Source of the DNA: Bacillota bacterium
GTDB lineage: Bacteria > Bacillota > Bacilli > Alicyclobacillales > SLC66
DNA: 32,012 bases
Direction of reading: 5' to 3'
NCBI GenBank assembly: GCA_026627345.1
Contig: JAPNUP010000059.1
Coordinates: forward strand, 1 to 32,012
Made by a program: the position numbers and the translations under genes. Shown in pieces: positions 26,459 to 32,012 of this stretch. Positions within the stretch are counted from its first letter, which is position 1. Each line of letters starts with the position of its first letter. Under the pieces are notes generated by a model. That model worked only from the letters and a program-made list of their open reading frames with translations, did not search any database and was not told the origin of the DNA.

Positions 26459-27358
26459 ATGTCTACTTCCTTTCGCTTAGCTTGGGTTTTCATTCTACTG
26501 GTTGTTCTTGCCGCATACACGCCTTTTTCCAGCCTAGCTCTGCTCTTTTCCCCGATTCCGCTGATCTTGTTGTTTGCTCATGATGCAGGCGAGTGGAAGG
26601 TGGGGATCACGGCGCTCGGCGTTGGGCTCTTGCTGTTAGGGTTCACAGGCGCTTGGCTAGCGGTTGCGCTTTTGATGGTGACGATCGGCGGCTTCTCGTA
26701 TGTCCTGGGGCGCGGATTGAAGACGGGGCGGATGATGGAAGCGATCGTGCAAGCGACGCTCATCGTGATTACGCTTTACGTCATCGGCTTGGGTGAACTT
26801 CGTTTGACAGGGGTCTCGATAGGAAGTTACCTCGCGAAGCAAGCAGATCAGCTATTACAGAGCAGCGCGTCGAACAGTTTGCTTGGCACCACATCCTCCG
26901 CTTTGGCGAACGGCAACATCGCCGAGCAGATTACCTTGTACATGCCGGGGATCATCGTCGTGTTAGCACTCTTTATCACCTTGTTCGAGGTGGCGATCCT
27001 GCGTTTTGTTCGGCGCCGCGATCCAGAGGGTAAACCGATCTTGAGGCAACTGCGCGTTCCGCGTTTTGTGGTTCCCTTCTTCGCAATCAGTTTGCTTGCG
27101 ATGTTGTTTACGATCGGGAACAATATCCCCCTGCTATGGGAACTCCTAAACAATGTATGGATGATTACCACTTTCCTTCTGACGCTACAAGCGTTATCGT
27201 TAGTGTGGTGGTTACTCAAGTGCAGATTGCGCTATGTATGGGTGATTTGCGGTTTGATCGTTTTGCAAGCCATACCGGCCTTCAGCGAGTTGCTGGTCAT
27301 TGTGGGATTACTCGATATCCTGTTTGACATTCGCGCACGCAGGGCCAATCGTTTGTAA
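26459..27358 (+). CDS. yybS: DUF2232 membrane protein YybS
   Basis: Integral membrane protein of 299 residues with about seven to eight hydrophobic segments and short loops. The N-terminal half (FSPIPLILLFAHDAGEWKVG, then GRGLKTGRMMEA) and the C-terminal half (VPRFVVPFFAIS, QALSLVWWLLK, LLDILFDIR) match the DUF2232/YybS family found between rpsR and rplI in Bacilli. The function is unknown; ECF-transporter S-component-like folds have been suggested for relatives. ATG 26459 follows GAGGT. In B. subtilis yybT (gdpP) lies next, but here rplI follows at once. Confidence 0.85.
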   Translation: MSTSFRLAWVFILLVVLAAYTPFSSLALLFSPIPLILLFAHDAGEWKVGITALGVGLLLLGFTGAWLAVALLMVTIGGFSYVLGRGLKTGRMMEAIVQATLIVITLYVIGLGELRLTGVSIGSYLAKQADQLLQSSASNSLLGTTSSALANGNIAEQITLYMPGIIVVLALFITLFEVAILRFVRRRDPEGKPILRQLRVPRFVVPFFAISLLAMLFTIGNNIPLLWELLNNVWMITTFLLTLQALSLVWWLLKCRLRYVWVICGLIVLQAIPAFSELLVIVGLLDILFDIRARRANRL

Positions 27359-27396
27359 ATTTCGTGCCGTTGGATAGTGAGCAAGGAGGAATCGCC

Positions 27397-27846
27397 GTGA
27401 AAGTCGTATTGCTGCAAGACGTGCCTAGCCAAGGCAAGCAAGGCGAGGTCAAGAATGTTTCCGAAGGCTATGCACGTAACTTTCTATTTCCCCGGCAATT
27501 GGCCAAGCCTGCCACCCCTGAGGTGTTGAGAGAGCTGGCCGATCAGAAAGCGGCGCAAGATCGCAAAGAGCAACACGCGATCGCAGAAGCGCGAGAGATG
27601 GCGAAAAAGTTGGATGAACTGACGCTTGATCTACATGTGAAAGTCGGTGAAGGCGGTCGTGTATTTGGCGCTGTGACGTCCAAGCAGATCGCGGATGGCT
27701 TGACAGCTGCAGGATTTGCTATCGATAAGAAAAAGATTGTGTTACACGATGCGATTAAGACGCTCGGTACGACTGTCGTGCCAGTGAAACTGTATCACGA
27801 TGTGACAGCGAACGTACGGGTTCAGGTCAAGGAAGAGCGGACATGA
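27397..27846 (+). CDS. rplI: Ribosomal protein L9
   Basis: Elongated large-subunit protein of 149 residues, with the N-terminal RNA-binding domain KVVLLQDVPSQGKQGEVKNVSEGYARNFLFPR, a long connecting helix (about 45-78) and the C-terminal domain GGRVFGAVTSKQIAD. The start is GTG 27397, 6 nt after AAGGAGGA; an upstream in-frame GTG at 27364 has no ribosome binding site. Its stop overlaps the lonC start by 4 nt (ATGA). Confidence 0.96.
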   Translation: MKVVLLQDVPSQGKQGEVKNVSEGYARNFLFPRQLAKPATPEVLRELADQKAAQDRKEQHAIAEAREMAKKLDELTLDLHVKVGEGGRVFGAVTSKQIADGLTAAGFAIDKKKIVLHDAIKTLGTTVVPVKLYHDVTANVRVQVKEERT

Positions 27847-29702
27847 TCGCCAAGATTCGCCGACGGGTTGACCGGGCATCCGATCAGGATGCTCGGATCA
27901 CTCATTGGATTCATTCCCTTCGAAACGCATACAGTGACAAGGAGTGGCTGGCTTTTACAGACCACTACGATGCCACAGAGGACCTTAGCAGTGCGGATAC
28001 GACGGTGTGTCTGCGCGGACTATGTAAGTTGTTTGGGCTAGGGCCGTTGGACCATCCAAAGGAAGCGTATCGTGCGGTGGAACAACACGTGGTTCAACTC
28101 TTGGCGCGTCGCCAAGTAGAGATGCAAGTCGATCAGCTTGTCGCGACGGCTGTACAAGAGAGACAGCAGGCGTATTATGCGGAGATACGCCGTGAAGTGT
28201 TGCGACCGGCGTCTACTACTGAGAATGCCCAGACTTTGAAGAAATATGCGCAGCTCGAGAAGATCAGGAAGCGCAGTCTCGGAGAATCTTGTCAGTCAGT
28301 GCTGCGCCCCCGTGCGATCACCGATCTGATCGGACAGACAGAGGCTGTAGAATCGTTGGTAGCGAAATTGGCCTCTCCGTTTCCGCAACATATCTTGATC
28401 TATGGACCGCCTGGCGTGGGCAAAACCTCAGCTGCGCGATTGGCGCTTCAGCTAGCGGAACAGTATCGACGCAGTCGCTTTGGCGAAGGCGCGCCATTTG
28501 TAGAGGTCGATGCTACGAGTTTACGGCATGATCCTAGAGATATCGCCAACCCGCTGCTCGGTTCCGTGCATGATCCGATCTACCAAGGCGCACATAAAGC
28601 GCTTGCTGAACATGCTGTACCAGAGCCGAAGTTGGGGCTTGTCACGAATGCGCATGGCGGCGTTTTGTTTATCGATGAGATCGGTGAACTCGATCCGGCT
28701 ATTCAGGCGCAACTGCTTAAAGTGTTAGAAGACAAGCATGTATCCTTTCAATCCCCTTATTTTGACCCGCATGATGAACGGGTGCCGTTATATATAAAAG
28801 AGCTGTTTGAACGGGGGGCGCCTGCGGATTTCATCTTGATCGGCGCGACGACGCGCGACCCCTCAGAGATTGACCCAGCCTTGCGTTCGCGCTGTGCTGA
28901 GGTGTACTTTCGTCCGCTCGGCCCGACAGATGTAGCGCAGATCGTACGATCTACTGCAGAGCGTATGGGCACACAGATCCCGGAGGAAGCGGTAGCGGCG
29001 ATCTCGTGTCATGCTACGGACGGGAGAAAGGCAGTCGGTATCTTGAGCGATGCTTATGCGCGTGCCGCCATGGATGAGACGCATAAGGCAGAGGATGAGA
29101 TCGAAGTGTCTGTTCGTCACGTGCAAGAGGCGCTACGTGGCAATCGCTTGGTCCCTTCAACTGGCAGCCGTGTGGGTGCCAGTCTCGCAGTTGGGCGCGT
29201 CTTCGGGCTTGGTGTCAGTGGTTTCGTCGGACGCGTCATGGAGTTTGAAGCGGTGGCCTCTGCGGCGACCCATGCGGGGGAAGGCGGGATCCGTTTTAAC
29301 GAAAGCGCTGGGCAGATGACGAAAGACTCGGTCAGCAACGCCATCTCTATTTTGCGCCGCTATGCAGAGCTTGATTTGCGAGACTTCGATATTCATGTGA
29401 ACATCATTGGCGGTGGGCGTGTAGATGGACCATCGGCCGGCGTGGCCTTGTGTCTGGTCATGGCTAGTGCAGCTTTACAAGCGCCTTTACCGCAAAATAT
29501 CGCGTGTACAGGAGAGATCTCCTTGCAAGGCGAAGTACGCGCGGTAGGTGGTGTGGCAGAGAAGGTATACGCCGCTTTGTACGCAGGGATTCAAACCGTC
29601 TATATTCCGAAAGACAATCTCGGTGAGGTGCCCACTCACATCGGCAATCTCACAGTCTGTGGCATTTCTCATATCAAAGAGTTGTTGGCTGTATTGGAGT
29701 GA
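27843..29702 (+). CDS. lonC: ATP-dependent protease, LonC type
   Basis: A single-chain AAA+ and Ser-Lys protease of 619 residues. It has an N-terminal helical region (1-150) unlike LonA, then an AAA+ domain with Walker A GPPGVGKT (188-195), Walker B LFIDEI (275-280) and an arginine finger region DPALRSRCAE. The Lon protease domain carries catalytic Ser531 in RVDGPSAGVAL and Lys574 in GVAEKVYAA. No transmembrane helix is evident, which argues against membrane-bound LonB. Position between rplI and dnaB is known for this subtype in some Bacillota. ATG 27843 overlaps rplI and the stop overlaps dnaB (GTGA). Confidence 0.88.
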   Translation: MIAKIRRRVDRASDQDARITHWIHSLRNAYSDKEWLAFTDHYDATEDLSSADTTVCLRGLCKLFGLGPLDHPKEAYRAVEQHVVQLLARRQVEMQVDQLVATAVQERQQAYYAEIRREVLRPASTTENAQTLKKYAQLEKIRKRSLGESCQSVLRPRAITDLIGQTEAVESLVAKLASPFPQHILIYGPPGVGKTSAARLALQLAEQYRRSRFGEGAPFVEVDATSLRHDPRDIANPLLGSVHDPIYQGAHKALAEHAVPEPKLGLVTNAHGGVLFIDEIGELDPAIQAQLLKVLEDKHVSFQSPYFDPHDERVPLYIKELFERGAPADFILIGATTRDPSEIDPALRSRCAEVYFRPLGPTDVAQIVRSTAERMGTQIPEEAVAAISCHATDGRKAVGILSDAYARAAMDETHKAEDEIEVSVRHVQEALRGNRLVPSTGSRVGASLAVGRVFGLGVSGFVGRVMEFEAVASAATHAGEGGIRFNESAGQMTKDSVSNAISILRRYAELDLRDFDIHVNIIGGGRVDGPSAGVALCLVMASAALQAPLPQNIACTGEISLQGEVRAVGGVAEKVYAALYAGIQTVYIPKDNLGEVPTHIGNLTVCGISHIKELLAVLE

Positions 29703-31045
29703 TCGAAGTGGAGATTCCATTGGAACGTTTGCCGCCACAAAATGTGGAGGCAGAGCAAGCGGTACTGGGCGCCATGCTATTGGCGCCTGAGACGCTGGTG
29801 ACGCTCGCTGAAAAACTACGGCCCGATGACTTTTATCGCGGCGCCCATCAACTGATCTATGCAGCGGCGCTCGAGATCGCTGAAGCTGGTGAGCCAGTCG
29901 ACATGGTCACGCTCACCGCGCGGCTTCAAGGTCAACAGAAGCTCGACGAGGCAGGCGGCATCGAGTACATTATTGCGCTGTCCCGTTCGGTCCCAACCGC
30001 CGCTAACCTCGAATACCACGCGCAGATCGTCGCAGACCGCGCGATGCTGCGCCGTATCATCGGCGTCACCACCGAGATTGCGACGACGGGCTACGCGGGA
30101 ACGGATGACGTCGGCGAGCTGTTGGATCAAGCGGAGCGACGCATTCTGGCCTTGGCGCAAAGCCGGACCGAGCGTGGCTTTACCGCGATCAAAGACGTTT
30201 TGCTACAAGCGTATGAACGCGTCGAATTTCTCTACCACCACAAAGGCGGATTGACCGGCGTATCGTCAGGGTACATCGAACTCGATCGGATGACATCCGG
30301 TTTTCAGAAATCGGATCTCGTGATTATTGCAGCTCGTCCCTCAGTGGGGAAAACGGCGTTTGCGCTCAATATCGCCCAAAACGCCGCTGTCCGCTCCCAT
30401 GAGACTGTCGCGATTTTCAGCTTGGAGATGTCCAAAGAGCAACTGGTGCAGCGGATGATCTGCGCTGAAGCGCACATTGACGCACATGTGCTGAGAACGG
30501 GACAACTGGCGGATGACGATTGGACGAAGCTGGCCATGGGGATGGCTTCTCTTTCCGAAGCCCCCATCTACATCGATGATTCGCCGGGCGTGACGATTGC
30601 GGACATGCGGTCGCGCCTGCGACGCTTACAGATAGAGAGTGGGCTCGGCATGGTGGTCATCGATTACCTGCAACTCATTCATGGGCGAAACAGCCGATCG
30701 GATAACAGGCAGCAGGAGATTTCCGAGATCTCGCGTAGTCTTAAGGCGCTCGCACGCGAACTGCACGTACCCGTGATTGCCTTGTCACAGCTTAGCCGTT
30801 CTGTAGAGCAGCGACAGGACAAGCGTCCGATGCTCTCCGATATTCGCGAATCAGGCAGTATCGAGCAAGACGCCGATGTCGTCGCATTTTTGTACCGCGA
30901 CGATTACTATGACCCTGAGTCGGAAAAGAAGAATATCGTCGAAGTGATCATTGGTAAACAGCGTAATGGACCGACGGGGAAAGTGGAATTGGCGTTTCTC
31001 AAGAACTACAATAAATTTGTCTCACTAGAGAAGGCTGCTCGGTAA
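29699..31045 (+). CDS. dnaB: Replicative DNA helicase DnaB (DnaC in B. subtilis)
   Basis: Hexameric helicase that unwinds the fork on the lagging-strand template. It has 448 residues. The N-terminal domain begins LPPQNVEAEQAVLGAMLL and ends near residue 150. The RecA-like domain has Walker A ARPSVGKTAF, the region FSLEMSKEQLVQRM, Walker B-type MVVIDYLQLIHG, and VIALSQLSRSVEQRQDKRPMLSDIRESG. The GTG 29699 start overlaps the lonC stop by 4 nt and has no strong ribosome binding site, so it probably depends on lonC translation. Confidence 0.97.
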   Translation: MIEVEIPLERLPPQNVEAEQAVLGAMLLAPETLVTLAEKLRPDDFYRGAHQLIYAAALEIAEAGEPVDMVTLTARLQGQQKLDEAGGIEYIIALSRSVPTAANLEYHAQIVADRAMLRRIIGVTTEIATTGYAGTDDVGELLDQAERRILALAQSRTERGFTAIKDVLLQAYERVEFLYHHKGGLTGVSSGYIELDRMTSGFQKSDLVIIAARPSVGKTAFALNIAQNAAVRSHETVAIFSLEMSKEQLVQRMICAEAHIDAHVLRTGQLADDDWTKLAMGMASLSEAPIYIDDSPGVTIADMRSRLRRLQIESGLGMVVIDYLQLIHGRNSRSDNRQQEISEISRSLKALARELHVPVIALSQLSRSVEQRQDKRPMLSDIRESGSIEQDADVVAFLYRDDYYDPESEKKNIVEVIIGKQRNGPTGKVELAFLKNYNKFVSLEKAAR

Positions 31046-31069
31046 TCTGTAGAGGAACGGGATCTGGCT

Positions 31070-31648
31070 ATGGATGGCATGAACGGTTTGAATGAAGAGG
31101 TCAGCAGTGCAGTAGAGTTAAACTCGCGCCGCGTCGCCCATCCCAAGCCACGGTATAGACCGGTGGATGTAGCGAAATGGCTGATGCGCCCTTTTGAATT
31201 AGCGCCGCGATCGCGGCCTGGCGTCGAGGTCATCGAGAAAGCAGTGAGGCGGTACCGGACGCCGGCTGAGTGGCGAAAAAGTAGCCGCTTCGGAGCGCGC
31301 CGACGAGCCAGGCGGCTACGCTATAGGCGCAAACTGCGCACCATCTTGTGGACAAAGCGAATCAGCTACACGCTGGTGGCGGTCATCCTGATCTTGCTTG
31401 TGGCCTTCTGGGCCAAACTGGCTGTGGTCTATGGATTGCCCACGTATGTTCGGATCGGCAATTTGGCACATGCGAGGGCATATCTCGTCTGGAAATCCTG
31501 GTGGTTTGGCCCGACTAGCTTTAATCTCGCGGATTATACGGGCGTGGATCCACTGAATCCGATTCAGTCGCTGGCTCTGCAGCTCTCTGAATACAAGGAC
31601 ATCGTCACGAATCCGCAAGAAGTACTCTTTATTTTTACGAACAAATAA
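31070..31648 (+). CDS. Unknown basic single-pass membrane protein (192 aa)
   Basis: I do not recognise this protein. Residues 1-60 are hydrophilic with a Pro/Arg-rich part. Residues 61-98 are extremely basic (RRRARRLRYRRKLR in the middle). A hydrophobic helix follows (about 100-122, TLVAVILILLVAFWAKLAVV), and the rest (123-192) is a small globular region with many Trp and Tyr (YLVWKSWWFGPTS). The charge pattern suggests a cytoplasmic N-terminus. It sits 24 nt after dnaB on the same strand, where B. subtilis goes directly to purA. The start is ATG 31070, with a second ATG three codons later; the ribosome binding site is weak. Confidence 0.75.
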   Translation: MDGMNGLNEEVSSAVELNSRRVAHPKPRYRPVDVAKWLMRPFELAPRSRPGVEVIEKAVRRYRTPAEWRKSSRFGARRRARRLRYRRKLRTILWTKRISYTLVAVILILLVAFWAKLAVVYGLPTYVRIGNLAHARAYLVWKSWWFGPTSFNLADYTGVDPLNPIQSLALQLSEYKDIVTNPQEVLFIFTNK

Positions 31649-31673
31649 TGATTTCCTATCATAAAATGTTCGT
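31637..31673. promoter_or_regulatory. Inverted repeat upstream of purA
   Basis: ACGAACA (31637-31643) and TGTTCGT (31667-31673) are exact complements with further partial pairing inside (12 of 15 positions). It covers the stop codon of the preceding gene and lies 10 nt upstream of the purA -35 box. CGAA...TTCG arrangements are the core of PurR operators (PurBoxes) in B. subtilis, but the spacing here (27 nt) is larger than the usual 16-17. It may instead be a weak terminator. Confidence 0.4.
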
Positions 31674-31682
31674 GTTTGTACA

Positions 31683-31711
31683 TTGACAGATCGGAGGGGG
31701 GTTGGTACACT
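31683..31711 (+). promoter_or_regulatory. purA promoter (sigma-A type)
   Basis: TTGACA (31683-31688), a 17-nt spacer and TACACT (31706-31711), about 50 nt upstream of the purA start codon. Confidence 0.75.
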
Positions 31712-31762
31712 CACCCTTGGATTCTTGTTGTCTTTGGAGCTTGACTGAAGGAGCGATGAACT

Positions 31763-32012
31763 TTGGCGACAGTGGTAGTGGTGGGAACGCAGTGGGGCGA
31801 CGAAGGAAAAGGCAAGATTACAGATTACTTGGCCGAGCGCGCGCATGTGGTGGCCCGTTATCAAGGGGGCAACAATGCAGGGCATCAGATCAGGTTGGGT
31901 GACGTTAAGTTCGATCTTCATCTCTTGCCTTCAGGCGTGCTGTATCCGGACAAACGATGTGTGATGGGCAACGGCATGGTGATCGACCCGCGGGCGCTGC
32001 TCCAAGAGATCG
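31763..32012 (+). CDS. purA: Adenylosuccinate synthetase, N-terminal part
   Basis: GTP-dependent enzyme of the first committed step to AMP: IMP plus aspartate gives adenylosuccinate. The visible 83 residues include the family P-loop [16 protein letters not shown] (8-23), YQGGNNAGH (33-41), [11 protein letters not shown] and [10 protein letters not shown]. The start is TTG 31763 with GAAGGAG 9 nt upstream; an ATG at 31756 is out of frame. The gene runs off the right edge. In NNAGHQI a Gln replaces the common Thr. Confidence 0.95.
   Translation, partial: MATVVVVGTQWGDEGKGKITDYLAERAHVVARYQGGNNAGHQIRLGDVKFDLHLLPSGVLYPDKRCVMGNGMVIDPRALLQEI

Noticed and set aside
26247-26480. 77-codon ORF between rpsR and yybS
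   Set aside because: It starts within the rpsR terminator and overlaps yybS; the protein has no domain pattern.

Overview
The window is the replication-origin region of a spore-forming Bacillota chromosome. The gene order follows the Bacillus-type origin closely: (rrn) gyrA gyrB recF yaaA dnaN dnaA | oriC | rpmH rnpA yidD yidC jag mnmE mnmG rsmG noc parA parB ... yyaC ... yyzM-like yyaE-like ychF rpsF ssb rpsR yybS rplI lonC dnaB ... purA. Moderate GC, frequent GTG/TTG starts, and Noc and YyaC homologues suggest a Bacilli lineage such as Alicyclobacillaceae. That placement is inference; no species can be named from the sequence alone.

Left replichore arm (1-9055, minus strand). The 5' end of a 16S rRNA gene lies at 1-93, preceded by a leader with three short stable hairpins and a sigma-A-type promoter. 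A 34-codon ORF for a single-span membrane peptide sits between that promoter and the gyrA terminator. Then come gyrA, gyrB, a tandem 69-bp hairpin repeat, recF, yaaA, dnaN and dnaA. The last genes are tightly coupled (dnaN/yaaA overlap ATGA; yaaA/recF are 1 nt apart). The slot between recF and gyrB that holds remB (yaaB) in B. subtilis contains only the repeat.

Origin (about 7579-7726 and 9056-9398). DnaA boxes flank dnaA on both sides, and gene orientation switches here.

Right arm (9459-32012, almost all plus strand). First is RNA processing and membrane insertion (rpmH, rnpA, yidD, yidC, jag), then tRNA and rRNA modification (mnmE, mnmG, rsmG), then chromosome organisation (noc, parA, parB, with two parS sites inside parB). 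Next is a block of conserved but poorly characterised genes: DUF554, DUF4446, yyaC, a CvpA-like protein, DUF951 and a molybdopterin oxidoreductase. The ychF GTPase follows, then the rpsF-ssb-rpsR operon, the membrane protein YybS, and a translationally coupled rplI-lonC-dnaB cluster. The window ends with an unrecognised single-span membrane protein and the start of purA. gdpP is absent from its usual place between yybS and rplI.

Most of the window is well-conserved housekeeping sequence. The best candidates for undescribed biology are the duplicated 69-bp RNA-hairpin element upstream of gyrB, a 21-residue arginine-rich peptide gene with an ideal ribosome binding site next to ychF, the 34-residue membrane peptide downstream of gyrA, a possible attenuator before yybS, and the unknown gene between dnaB and purA.
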